From Brachyspira pilosicoli (lineage in GTDB: Bacteria; Spirochaetota; Brachyspiria; Brachyspirales; Brachyspiraceae): a stretch of 8,295 nucleotides of DNA. Position numbers and translations under genes: made by a program. Below the pieces are notes generated by a model, which searched no databases, was not told the DNA's origin, and saw nothing but the letters and a program-made list of their open reading frames with translations. Shown here one piece after another: positions 1 through 7,123 of the stretch (positions are counted from its first letter, which is position 1; each line of letters starts with the position of its first letter). The stretch lies in contig NZ_SRZM01000063.1 in NCBI RefSeq assembly GCF_019402445.1, positions 1 to 8,295 on the forward strand. Reading direction: 5' to 3'.

Positions 1-1
1 T

Positions 2-337
2 TCTGTATTTGAACATATGCTTGTTCGTTTTATAAAGAACTGCACTTTAGAAAATATAGAAGAATTTCAAGATATGTTGGTTAGATTAACGCCAATCCTT
101 TCAAACCCTAATAAATTTCATAAAAGAAGTATTATCACAGGTATCATTATAACTGATATTTCTTTAGAAAAAGAATGGGAAAAAATAGTAAAAAAATTCT
201 TTTATAGAGTAAGTTATAAACTATCGTTTCATGGTTGGTCTGAAACCGAATATGCAATAGTATCTATAAAAGATAAAAATGTCTATTTGCCAAAAATGAG
301 AAAAAAGGAATTAAAAAACCTTCTTTTGGATTTTTAA
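2..337 (+). CDS. 3' part of an unrecognised protein gene (5' end outside window)
   Basis: I do not recognise this protein. The reading frame is open from base 2 to the TAA at 335-337. The first ATG is at 17, but no purine-rich ribosome binding site precedes it (TCTGTATTTGAACAT), so the true start is probably upstream of the window; if 17 were used the product would be 106 residues. The visible part is basic and soluble, with no membrane segment. It has helix-like stretches (LENIEEFQDMLVRL, LEKEWEKIVKKFF) alternating with beta-like stretches (SIITGIIITDI, TEYAIVSIKDKNVYL) and ends in a Lys-rich helix. Only 25 bp separate it from cstA, so the two may be co-transcribed, although nothing links them functionally. 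Confidence 0.6.
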   Translation, partial: SVFEHMLVRFIKNCTLENIEEFQDMLVRLTPILSNPNKFHKRSIITGIIITDISLEKEWEKIVKKFFYRVSYKLSFHGWSETEYAIVSIKDKNVYLPKMRKKELKNLLLDF

Positions 338-362
338 TATAAAATTAATATAAGGAGATTTT

Positions 363-2024
363 ATGAATGCTTTTCTATTATTAATCATTGGGATGATAGC
401 CTTTTTTGTAGCTTATGTAACCTATGGTTCATATTTAGCTAAAAAATGGGGTGTTGATCCTTCAAGACAAACTCCTGCACATACTTTAAAAGACGGAAGA
501 GACTATGTACCTACTGATGCTAAAGTATTATTAGGTCACCACTTTTCTTCTATAGCAGGTGCTGGTCCTATTACAGGGCCTATTATTGCTACTATGTTTG
601 GTTGGCTTCCTGTATATTTATGGATTATCTTCGGATGTATATTCTTTGGTGGAGTGCATGACTACGGTTCTTTAATTGCTTCTCTAAGACATGAAGGTAA
701 ATCTATCGGTGAAGTTATCAGACATAATGTTGGTCAAAAAGGTAAAATAATGTTTACTCTTTATGCATTCATTACTATTTGTTTGGTAGTGGCTGCATTC
801 CTAGACATTACTGCAAGTACATTTGCTGTAAACGTTGATACTTATAGAGAATCTGCTGCTGCTGGTACTGCTAGTATGTTATTTATCGCTTTGGCTTTAC
901 TATTTGGTTTCTTAGTATATAGAAGAGGAGTTAATGTTGCTCTTTCTACAATAATAGGTGTTGTATTATTAGCTGCTATTATATTTATTTCTGATAGATT
1001 CCCATTCCTTGCTTTAGAAAAAACTCCTTGGCAAGTTATATTGACTGTATACATTATATTAGCTTCTTTAATGCCTGTTTGGATATTATTACAGCCTAGA
1101 GACTATTTATCTTCTTTCTTACTCTATGCTATGATTATAGGTGGTGTATTAGGTTTAGTTATAATGCGTCCTGCTGTAACTGCTCCTGTATTTACAAGCT
1201 TTACTCCTAGTGAAGGCAACTATTTATTCCCTATTCTATTCATTACAGTAGCTTGCGGTGCTATATCTGGTTTCCATTCACTTGTAAGTTCTGGTACTAG
1301 CTCTAAACAGCTTAACAGTGAAAAAGATGCTAAATTAGTAGGTTATGGAGCTATGCTCATAGAAGGTATAGTTGCTATAGTTGCTTTAATGAGTGTTGCT
1401 GCTATAGAAAGTACTGGTACTCCTGCTGCTAGATTTGCTTTAGGTGTTGCTACTTTTATGACTTCTTTTGGTGTACCTCTTGGAATAGGTCAAACTTTTG
1501 TTACTTTGGCTTTTGCTTCTTTTGCACTTACTTCTTTAGACAGTGCTACTCGTATTGGAAGATATTTGATACAGGAATTAGGTGAATATACTGGTGCTGA
1601 TGGTAAAGTACATAAAACTATACTTACTAATCCTTATATTGCTACTGCTATCACAGTTCTTATATCTTTAGGATTTACTCTTTATGGATATACTAGAATA
1701 TGGCCTATATTCGGTAGTGCTAACCAATTATTAGCTGGTTTATCATTACTTGCTGTTGCTGCTTGGATTAAAAATCGTCAGGGCAGAACTTCTTGGGAAA
1801 ATGTTATACCTTTAGTATTCATGTTTGCTGTTACACTTTCTGCTTTATGTTTAGTTGTATATACAAACTTCAAAAAAGCTACTTTCGACGGTTATGTATT
1901 AGCTTGTATTGCTATCGTAATGATTATATTGGCTGTTATAGAATTATTCATCACTGGTCAATGGGCTAGAAAATTACCTAAAGATGGTGTTGTTAATCCT
2001 AATGACCCTATTAAAAACAAATAA
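363..2024 (+). CDS. cstA: CstA-family carbon-starvation inner-membrane transporter
   Basis: Polytopic inner-membrane protein of the CstA family; characterised enterobacterial members take up peptides or pyruvate (BtsT). Seen: 553 residues with about 14 hydrophobic segments and family landmarks in order: N-terminal helix (2-24), VPTDAKVLLGHHF (49-61), SIAGAGPITGP (63-73), LLQPRDYLS (242-250), SGFHSLVSSGTSSKQ (302-316), TSLDSATRIGRY (390-401) and WPIFGSANQLLAGL (447-460). The start is fixed by AAGGAG at 352-357, five bases before the ATG. The gene ends in two in-frame TAA codons and an intrinsic terminator. At 553 residues it is shorter than E. coli CstA (about 700), as in many non-enterobacterial members, but the landmarks above are all present, so it looks intact. 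Substrate (pyruvate, peptides or amino acids) cannot be told from sequence. No BtsSR-like two-component genes are adjacent. Confidence 0.95.
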   Translation: MNAFLLLIIGMIAFFVAYVTYGSYLAKKWGVDPSRQTPAHTLKDGRDYVPTDAKVLLGHHFSSIAGAGPITGPIIATMFGWLPVYLWIIFGCIFFGGVHDYGSLIASLRHEGKSIGEVIRHNVGQKGKIMFTLYAFITICLVVAAFLDITASTFAVNVDTYRESAAAGTASMLFIALALLFGFLVYRRGVNVALSTIIGVVLLAAIIFISDRFPFLALEKTPWQVILTVYIILASLMPVWILLQPRDYLSSFLLYAMIIGGVLGLVIMRPAVTAPVFTSFTPSEGNYLFPILFITVACGAISGFHSLVSSGTSSKQLNSEKDAKLVGYGAMLIEGIVAIVALMSVAAIESTGTPAARFALGVATFMTSFGVPLGIGQTFVTLAFASFALTSLDSATRIGRYLIQELGEYTGADGKVHKTILTNPYIATAITVLISLGFTLYGYTRIWPIFGSANQLLAGLSLLAVAAWIKNRQGRTSWENVIPLVFMFAVTLSALCLVVYTNFKKATFDGYVLACIAIVMIILAVIELFITGQWARKLPKDGVVNPNDPIKNK

Positions 2025-2050
2025 TAAAAAATCATTTAGTTAATATTAAT

Positions 2051-2081
2051 ACCCGCTTTCTTTAATGGAGGCGGGTTTTTT
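2051..2081 (+). terminator. Intrinsic terminator after cstA
   Basis: ACCCGCTTTC (2051-2060) pairs with GGAGGCGGGT (2067-2076) over 10 bp, including two G-U pairs, around a six-base loop TTTAAT. A run of six T (2076-2081) follows. It lies 26 bases after the cstA stop and is a GC-rich island in very AT-rich DNA, so it is a convincing Rho-independent terminator. It separates cstA from the next two genes. Confidence 0.93.
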
Positions 2082-2147
2082 ATTGCGTCAAATTTTAATC
2101 TAATCTAAATTTTACTCTTGTCGATAATTAAAAAAAATATTTTAATT

Positions 2148-2153
2148 AAAGAG
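2148..2153 (+). promoter_or_regulatory. Ribosome binding site that decides the start at 2163
   Basis: AAAGAG lies nine bases before the ATG at 2163. The same frame is open back to a TTG at 2118, but that codon has only TCTAAATTTTACTC before it, with no Shine-Dalgarno match. The ATG at 2163 is therefore preferred, and the longer 154-residue version is unlikely. Confidence 0.6.
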
Positions 2154-2162
2154 TACTGTTTT

Positions 2163-2582
2163 ATGTCTAATAAAAAATTTATGATAAAAGAAGAAAAGGC
2201 AGTGTTTGCCGATATTCGTTCTGCTATATCTATTAGTTTATTCGATAGTGAGTTAAATAATTTTGACGGAAGTATTGATATGGATGTGAGGAGAGCTGTT
2301 ATATATAATAAAATTGTATTTGAAAATCTAAGCAAAAGACTGCTTTCTTATTATGCTAGCAGAGAGGATAATAGAAACAAAAAGAAAGAACTTTCTTTAA
2401 TAAGAACACTAAAAAAAGAAAATAGTATATCTAAAGAAAAATTATACTATTTAGAAAATCCAGATGAAAATAGTTTTAACTTTTTAGATGATGTTCTTGA
2501 TAAAAATAAAAATGTTAGAGGATATAGTGAATATATAATTTATTCGCTATTTAATCATTATTTTGACTATATCAAAAACTAA
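2163..2582 (+). CDS. Small unrecognised charged protein (139 residues)
   Basis: I do not recognise the family. The product begins MSNKKFMIKEEKAVFADIR and is rich in Lys, Glu, Asp and Asn. It has no signal peptide or membrane segment, so it is probably cytoplasmic. Most of it looks helical: FADIRSAISISLF near the N-terminus, AVIYNKIVFENLSKRLLSYY in the middle, then a very basic stretch (REDNRNKKKE) and a Tyr/Phe-rich C-terminus (YSEYIIYSLFNHYFDYIKN). It sits alone behind the cstA terminator, so it should have its own promoter, and it is 52 bp upstream of the TPR gene on the same strand. Co-transcription with that gene is likely but interrupted by a hairpin. Codon use matches its neighbours. 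It may be a lineage-restricted protein. Confidence 0.65.
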   Translation: MSNKKFMIKEEKAVFADIRSAISISLFDSELNNFDGSIDMDVRRAVIYNKIVFENLSKRLLSYYASREDNRNKKKELSLIRTLKKENSISKEKLYYLENPDENSFNFLDDVLDKNKNVRGYSEYIIYSLFNHYFDYIKN

Positions 2583-2590
2583 TAGTTTTA

Positions 2591-2634
2591 AATATTATTA
2601 TCCTTAAAAAAGTAGAAAAAAGGATTATATTATT
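2591..2634 (+). promoter_or_regulatory. Potential hairpin covering the ribosome binding site of the TPR gene
   Basis: The 15 bases at 2591-2605 can pair with 2620-2634 at 13 positions, with two T-T mismatches, around a 14-base A-rich loop (2606-2619). The core is ATCCTT (2600-2605) against AAGGAT (2620-2625). The Shine-Dalgarno sequence AAGGA (2620-2624) of the gene starting at 2635 is wholly within the 3' arm, and the stem ends at the base before the ATG. Such a fold would hide the ribosome binding site in the mRNA. The outer part of the stem is A/T only, so it could be chance in this base composition. A poor terminator for the preceding gene is less likely, as no T-run follows. Confidence 0.35.
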
Positions 2635-5421
2635 ATGAAAAAAATAGCTATAGCATTTTTAATATTGATTTTTACTTGTGTAAATATATTCTCTCAAAAT
2701 GCTGCTCCTAATGATGAAAGAAATATAGACAGAGAGTTTTATAATGCAGAAAAACTTTTCTTTCAAAAAAAATATAATTTTGCAAGAGAAGCTTTTTTAC
2801 TCTATCTTAAAAGAAGACCTCTATCAACAAATGATATGCTTTATTATTATATAGGGGCTTGCTATTTTCAAGATAAGCAATACGAAAATGCTATAAATTA
2901 TTATAAACTAGCTTTTGATATTAATGATTCTTATTCTTTTTGTAATAATATAGCTAATTCTTATTATCAATTAAAAAATTATGATGAAGCTTTAATTTGG
3001 TATAATAGAGCAATAGAGAGACTTTACTCTCCATATAATGCAAAATTAAATTATGAAGTATTAACTAATTACACAGTATCACAAAATATTGTAACAAACA
3101 CAATTTTTATTCTTGATGATAATAACACAGACAATATCACTAACTTATCATTATCAAACGACGTTATGTCAAATGATAGTTTATTAAATACAAATAATAT
3201 TACAACTAATGCAATATTCTCTAATAATATCTCTACAAATAATGCAATTAATTTTACTAACACAACAGATAATATATCTGATGCCATAAATAATTTAAAT
3301 CAATCAAATGAAAACATAAAAAACCTTATAAACAATACTTTTACAAAACTTCCATTATTTACAAATGTTATTATAACTAATACATTTACTAATGAATATG
3401 AGTACACAAACACAACTGTAATTTTTGAAGTTAATACTAATTTTATGTTAGAAGTAGTAGACCCAACAGTATCAACAACTACCCTACCTCCAAATTTAGA
3501 ATCTACTAATGAAAACACTACAAACTCTAACTCACCTATTCTCGCAACCAATTCAACTGCTACGGGTTCCACTTATGTGATAACAGAAGAAAATCCTTAT
3601 ATAGTAACAAATATAATGATAATGACAAATATAACAGATACTAATGGAAATGAGATTTCAATAAAAACTAATGTTGCTTCTGTTGATTTATATAATACTT
3701 GGGGATTATACTATAGTGCTTATCTTAATATGGGGCATACTTATTTAACTTTAGGCGACATCACTAATGCAGCAATATCTTATGAAATATTTTTAACTAA
3801 TGTTGGAAGTGATTATTATCAAAGAGAATCTTTAGAGAGAGTAATATCTCTTATAAGAAGCAATGATACATCTATAAAGTTTATGCCTTTTACAAACAAT
3901 TATAGAGTAACAACAAACAATGACGGAAGCATTACTACAGAAAATGTGTTTCCAAATTTTGATTATGAAAGAGAGACAATATATCCTAATGGCGTAAAAA
4001 TAGTTTATGAGAATGGAAAAATAGAAAAAACAAAAATATATTCTAACAATTATGAAGTATCTGACACTATATATCCTTATGGAAAAAGAGAAATAGAGAT
4101 AGTTTCAGAAAATGGAGATAAAAGAATAGAAACTTACATGATAGATAATTCAAAGTCTATTAACACTAAAACATCTGCAGGCGACATATATGAATATACT
4201 TTATATCCAGATGGCTCTTTTATAAACAGAAAAACTTTAGAAAATAATAAAGCATTTGTAGTAGAGAGGTCAGACGGCTCTATTACCACAAATTATAAAG
4301 ATGAAAGTGGAATATTTTTCTATAGCAGAAGTTTAGACGGTACAGAAGTAAAAAGAACAGAAGATAATTTAGGAAATATAGTTACAGAGACAAAGAGAGT
4401 CGATGGAGCTTTAATAGTAAAAACAGAAAATCCAGACGGAAGCTACAGCGTTGTTGCTAATTATGTTGATGGAAGTATAGGCACTACTACAGTTGATACT
4501 AATGGAATTAGCAATTTAAAAATAGTTTATCCAGACGGAAGAGTTGAAGAGAGAAATTCTCAAGGAGCTGGAGCTGGCACTTTCTCTTATAATGTAAAAA
4601 CTGATGATGGAAGCATTATAACAAAAACATATAATGAAGACGGCTCATTCACAGTAGTTACTAAAAAAGTTGATGGAACTGTGATTACTGACACTGTAGG
4701 TACTGACACTATAAGCGAAATAAAAATGCCAAATGGTACTACAATAAAAAGAATAATAAGACAAGACGGCTCAAGCGAAACAACTACACTCAATAAAGAT
4801 TCAAGCAGTGTAACAGAAGTAGTATCAGCAGACTCTAGCAGTATAACAACAACAATAAAACCAAATGGAAGCAGTATAGTTGTTATAAAAGATGTTTATG
4901 GTAATACAGAAACAACATCTACAGAGGCAGACGGAAGCACATCTACTACAAAAACTACAACAGACGGTAAAACTACTATTAATGAAGTAAGAGCAAATGG
5001 CGTTACAATAGATATAGAAAATGACGGAAGAAATAAAACAACAATAGCAAAAGATACTGAAGGCTATGTATTAGAAATGAAACAATATAGAAATGAAGAC
5101 CCAGAGATTACATTAGTTGATGCTTTAGGTGAAACTGTTGATATAGAAACTGCAAGAAATGTAATAAGAAATATGGATTTAAATATTAAGGCAGAAGATA
5201 TAGACAATTTAAAAGTTCTTCAAGAAGAAAATGAAGCAGAAAATGTTGCAACAGAAGAAAATGCAAATATAGATGGAAATGCTGCTGAACAAAATACCGA
5301 AAACACAATAGAGGAAACTATTACACAAGAAACAGATGCTCAAAACACAGAAGCAAATACAGTTGAAAACAATATAGAAAATAACACGCAAACAACAGAA
5401 AACAATACTCAGCAACAATAA
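2635..5421 (+). CDS. Large exported TPR protein with an 11-residue D/N-G repeat array
   Basis: Exact function unknown. The 928-residue product starts with a signal peptide: MKK, a hydrophobic core at 4-19, and probable signal peptidase I cleavage near S20 (IFS-QN). Cys15 lies inside the hydrophobic core, so a lipoprotein is less likely. Three TPR-like helix pairs follow at about 33-66, 67-100 and 101-134 (for example YYIGACYFQDKQYENAINYY). Residues 145-354 are an Asn/Thr/Ile-rich low-complexity insert, and a fourth TPR-like unit lies at 356-390 (LNMGHTYLTLGDITNAAISY). Residues about 425-800 carry D/N-G turns mostly every 11 residues. The tail (about 861-928) is acidic and rich in Asn, Glu, Thr and Gln, and is probably disordered. 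Expected location is periplasm or cell surface. The start has AAGGA ten bases upstream, inside a possible hairpin. TPR units suggest partner binding, and the repeats suggest an extended beta structure. Confidence 0.85.
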   Translation: MKKIAIAFLILIFTCVNIFSQNAAPNDERNIDREFYNAEKLFFQKKYNFAREAFLLYLKRRPLSTNDMLYYYIGACYFQDKQYENAINYYKLAFDINDSYSFCNNIANSYYQLKNYDEALIWYNRAIERLYSPYNAKLNYEVLTNYTVSQNIVTNTIFILDDNNTDNITNLSLSNDVMSNDSLLNTNNITTNAIFSNNISTNNAINFTNTTDNISDAINNLNQSNENIKNLINNTFTKLPLFTNVIITNTFTNEYEYTNTTVIFEVNTNFMLEVVDPTVSTTTLPPNLESTNENTTNSNSPILATNSTATGSTYVITEENPYIVTNIMIMTNITDTNGNEISIKTNVASVDLYNTWGLYYSAYLNMGHTYLTLGDITNAAISYEIFLTNVGSDYYQRESLERVISLIRSNDTSIKFMPFTNNYRVTTNNDGSITTENVFPNFDYERETIYPNGVKIVYENGKIEKTKIYSNNYEVSDTIYPYGKREIEIVSENGDKRIETYMIDNSKSINTKTSAGDIYEYTLYPDGSFINRKTLENNKAFVVERSDGSITTNYKDESGIFFYSRSLDGTEVKRTEDNLGNIVTETKRVDGALIVKTENPDGSYSVVANYVDGSIGTTTVDTNGISNLKIVYPDGRVEERNSQGAGAGTFSYNVKTDDGSIITKTYNEDGSFTVVTKKVDGTVITDTVGTDTISEIKMPNGTTIKRIIRQDGSSETTTLNKDSSSVTEVVSADSSSITTTIKPNGSSIVVIKDVYGNTETTSTEADGSTSTTKTTTDGKTTINEVRANGVTIDIENDGRNKTTIAKDTEGYVLEMKQYRNEDPEITLVDALGETVDIETARNVIRNMDLNIKAEDIDNLKVLQEENEAENVATEENANIDGNAAEQNTENTIEETITQETDAQNTEANTVENNIENNTQTTENNTQQQ
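3067..3696 (+). repeat. Asn/Thr-rich low-complexity segment inside the TPR gene
   Basis: This stretch encodes residues 145-354 of the exported protein. It is dominated by Asn, Thr, Ile and Ser, with TN or NT dipeptides recurring (ITNTFTNEYEYTNTT near 247-261), written mostly as AAT, AAC, ACT and ACA codons. It separates the third and fourth TPR-like units and has no recognisable domain. Open frames on the opposite strand here are by-products of this composition. It is probably a flexible linker or surface loop. Confidence 0.7.
3907..5034 (+). repeat. Array of about thirty 33-bp / 11-residue D/N-G-S repeats
   Basis: This stretch encodes residues 425-800. A turn D/N-G (often D-G-S) recurs at 11-residue spacing. 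In-register glycines, or substitutes, fall at 461, 472(N), 483, 494, 505(N), 516, 527; then 548, 559; then 569, 580, 591, 602, 613, 624, 635; then 659, 670, 681, 692(T); then 701, 712, 723(S), 734(S), 745, 756, 767, 778, 789. Between turns are alternating Thr/Val/Ile and polar residues, as in DGSYSVVANYV and DGSFTVVTKKV, so each unit looks like one beta strand plus a turn. DNA copies are diverged, although GACGGAAGC and GACGGCTC recur. The registers slip by one to three residues between blocks. Confidence 0.85.
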
Positions 5422-5426
5422 AAATA

Positions 5427-6449
5427 TTATAAATAGCCTATTTTTTGCAGTATTCTATTTGCTACTTTTTTGGCATCTATATCTTCTATACATACATGAT
5501 TGTTTGGGCAGTTTTTTCTTTTGTAGCATCTTGCACATTCTAAGCCCTCTACCCTAATTGTTTCAGAGTTTTCTGCTATAGGTCCTACCCTAATCTCACT
5601 AGTCGGACCAAATATCGCTATAAGCGGTTTTTTAAAAGCACATCCTGTATGCATTGGAAAAGAATCTGCAGTAATCATTGCCGATGACTCTTTTATTAAA
5701 TAAGCTAACTCATTTAAATTAAAATAACTTGATGTGTTTAATACATTTTCAAAACCATTTGCTATTTCAATACATTTTTCATTATAGTCTTTTGTTGCTG
5801 ATACCACTATTTGTATTTTACTTATTTTTCTTATCTCTTCAATTATCTCTCTAGATTTTTTTACCGATAAATCTTTAGTATCCCATCTTGAAAAAGGAGA
5901 AAATACTATATAATCTTTATCTAATTTTATATTTAAGCTTTCTATCTTTTTATTAAAAGTATCTTCTATATTGCTTGGCAAAAAATAATCTAAATCAGTA
6001 CCGTCACTTGGGCAGTCAATAAAATCTAAAAAAGAAAGAAGTCCAACTATAGCATTAATATCTTTATAATAATTACTTTTAATTCCAAGCCATTTTCCTT
6101 TGGCAAATTTCTTTTTTGAATGGCACAAATAAAGAAATATAATACTCCTCTCAAGTCCTTGTAAATCTATTGCTATATCATAATGCTCTTTTCTCACTTC
6201 TTTAATATGAGAAAAAAACTCTCTAATTGTAGAAAAAAATTTAGATGAAAATAATTCTTTTTCGTATTTATATATATCAAGCACATATAATTTATTAATA
6301 TATGGATTATTTTCAAGTATACCCAAAGCTCTTTTATCTGTTACTATATCAATAGTGCAGTCGCTTTGCCATTTCTTTAATGCCCTAATAACAGGTGTAG
6401 CATGAAGCACATCGCCAAGAGAAGTTTGTTTTATTAGAAGTATTTTCAT
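5427..6449 (-). CDS. GT9-family glycosyltransferase, heptosyltransferase-like
   Basis: Predicted to transfer a sugar, probably L-glycero-D-manno-heptose from its ADP donor, to a lipid-linked oligosaccharide at the cytoplasmic face of the inner membrane. The 340 residues show the GT9 plan. The N-terminal Rossmann half opens with SLGDVLHATPVIRALK (10-25), whose Asp13 is the position of the catalytic Asp of E. coli WaaC. The donor-binding half has SPFSRWDTKDLS (184-195, Lys192), ADSFPMHTG (261-269) and IAIFGPTSEIRVGP (277-290). A four-Cys cluster follows (C305, C308, C314, C320), a C-terminal pattern often seen in this family. No signal peptide. A weak AAGG lies three bases before the ATG. It is last in the operon, 18 bp after the gmhA-like gene, which supports heptose as substrate. 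Acceptor and exact donor cannot be assigned; another GT9 sugar is possible. Confidence 0.88.
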   Translation of the reverse strand: MKILLIKQTSLGDVLHATPVIRALKKWQSDCTIDIVTDKRALGILENNPYINKLYVLDIYKYEKELFSSKFFSTIREFFSHIKEVRKEHYDIAIDLQGLERSIIFLYLCHSKKKFAKGKWLGIKSNYYKDINAIVGLLSFLDFIDCPSDGTDLDYFLPSNIEDTFNKKIESLNIKLDKDYIVFSPFSRWDTKDLSVKKSREIIEEIRKISKIQIVVSATKDYNEKCIEIANGFENVLNTSSYFNLNELAYLIKESSAMITADSFPMHTGCAFKKPLIAIFGPTSEIRVGPIAENSETIRVEGLECARCYKRKNCPNNHVCIEDIDAKKVANRILQKIGYL

Positions 6450-6467
6450 AAACCTTATAAAATATTA

Positions 6468-7091
6468 TTATCTATCTTCTTTAAAGAAATATTCTTCCAC
6501 TCTCATACAAATTTCATGATAAATTGCTTCATGATATTCCTGAGCAATATATGTTTCTTTTGAAGGAGCCTTTATAGCAATGTCAGCCATCTCTGCAAGC
6601 TTACCGCCATGGTTATTAGTAAAAGATATTATTTTTATTCCCATAGCCTTAGCAACTTTACAAGCATGTATAATATTTTTAGCGTTGCCTGATGTACTTA
6701 TAGCAATAAAAACATCACCCTTATCCCCAAAACCTAATAACTGCTGAGCAAATATTAAATAAGGGTCTCTGTCATTTAAATATGCTGTAGAAAGCCCCAT
6801 ATGCGAAGTTAAAGCAATAGCCCTAAGAGGAGATTCCAAATTATCAGCAATATACTCTCCTTCTTCAAATTTTAAAAGCTCTTTTCTAATCTCTTCTTTT
6901 ATAGGTCTTTTTTTTACAAAGCTTTTTAATAATTCACCCGCAATATGTTCACTGTCGCAAGCACTTCCGCCATTACCCGCTATTAAAACTTTATTTCCAT
7001 TTTTATAGCAATTAATTATAGACTCTATTGCCAAATCTATATTATTTTTTATAGGTTCTAGCTCTCTAAATCTCTCAATTAAATTCGCCAT
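6468..7091 (-). CDS. gmhA: SIS-domain phosphoheptose isomerase (GmhA-like)
   Basis: Expected reaction: sedoheptulose 7-phosphate to D-glycero-D-manno-heptose 7-phosphate, the first step towards ADP-heptose, in the cytosol. The 207 residues carry the SIS phosphosugar motifs GNGGSACDSEHIAGE (39-53) and STSGN (132-136). The zinc/catalytic residues known from E. coli GmhA appear with correct spacing: H49 and E53 (HxxxE), Q184 and H192 (eight apart). Compared with E. coli GmhA there are roughly 20 extra residues at about 60-88 (KKRPIKEE to DNLESPL), as in a GmhA-like SIS subfamily of other phyla, so a different sugar phosphate is possible. The start has AAAGGAAG (7101-7108) nine bases upstream; a nearer ATG at 7098 is out of frame. 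It sits 32 bp after the hydrolase and 18 bp before the GT9 gene. The next pathway enzymes (HldE, GmhB) are not in this window. Confidence 0.85.
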   Translation of the reverse strand: MANLIERFRELEPIKNNIDLAIESIINCYKNGNKVLIAGNGGSACDSEHIAGELLKSFVKKRPIKEEIRKELLKFEEGEYIADNLESPLRAIALTSHMGLSTAYLNDRDPYLIFAQQLLGFGDKGDVFIAISTSGNAKNIIHACKVAKAMGIKIISFTNNHGGKLAEMADIAIKAPSKETYIAQEYHEAIYHEICMRVEEYFFKEDR

Positions 7092-7123
7092 AATACATAA
7101 CTTCCTTTCTTTTATTTATTCGT

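Noticed and set aside
326..354. Possible promoter TTGGAT-17-TATAAG just before cstA
   Set aside because: The -10 overlaps the cstA ribosome binding site, so the transcript would begin after it. cstA may be read from further upstream.
842..1054. Minus-strand open frame inside cstA
   Set aside because: Fully overlaps a conserved part of cstA and has no family resemblance or separate context.
2118..2146. Possible promoter TTGTCG-17-TTTAAT for the 139-residue gene; also GATAAT at 2123-2128
   Set aside because: The first would start transcription after the ribosome binding site at 2148-2153. The second has no -35 match at 16-18 bases. A promoter is expected in 2082-2147, but I cannot pick one.
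2118..2162. N-terminal extension of the 139-residue protein from a TTG codon
   Set aside because: There is no Shine-Dalgarno sequence before the TTG, whereas the ATG at 2163 has AAAGAG nine bases upstream.
2105..2335. Minus-strand open frame overlapping the start of the 139-residue gene
   Set aside because: Most of it lies opposite a better-supported plus-strand frame with a ribosome binding site; its hydrophobic sequence is the reverse of a Lys/Asp/Asn-rich one.
2635..2694. Lipoprotein signal with Cys15 as the lipidated residue
   Set aside because: IFTC lies within the hydrophobic core rather than at its end, and the residues before Cys do not fit a lipobox well; type I cleavage near S20 fits better.
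3069..3572. Two open frames on the minus strand opposite the Asn/Thr-rich part of the TPR gene
   Set aside because: They lie wholly inside a convincing plus-strand gene, are Val/Ile/Phe-rich mirror images of Asn/Thr codons, and match no family I recognise.
3907..5034. CRISPR-like or tandem DNA repeat array, suggested by the 33-bp periodicity
   Set aside because: The periodicity is at protein level (11 codons) with diverged DNA copies in one continuous reading frame, and no identical repeats with unique spacers.
4587..5418. Minus-strand open frames opposite the repeat array and acidic tail
   Set aside because: Composition shadows of the repeats (Ser/Val-rich) and of the Glu/Asn/Thr tail (Cys/Ile/Phe-rich); no independent coding evidence.
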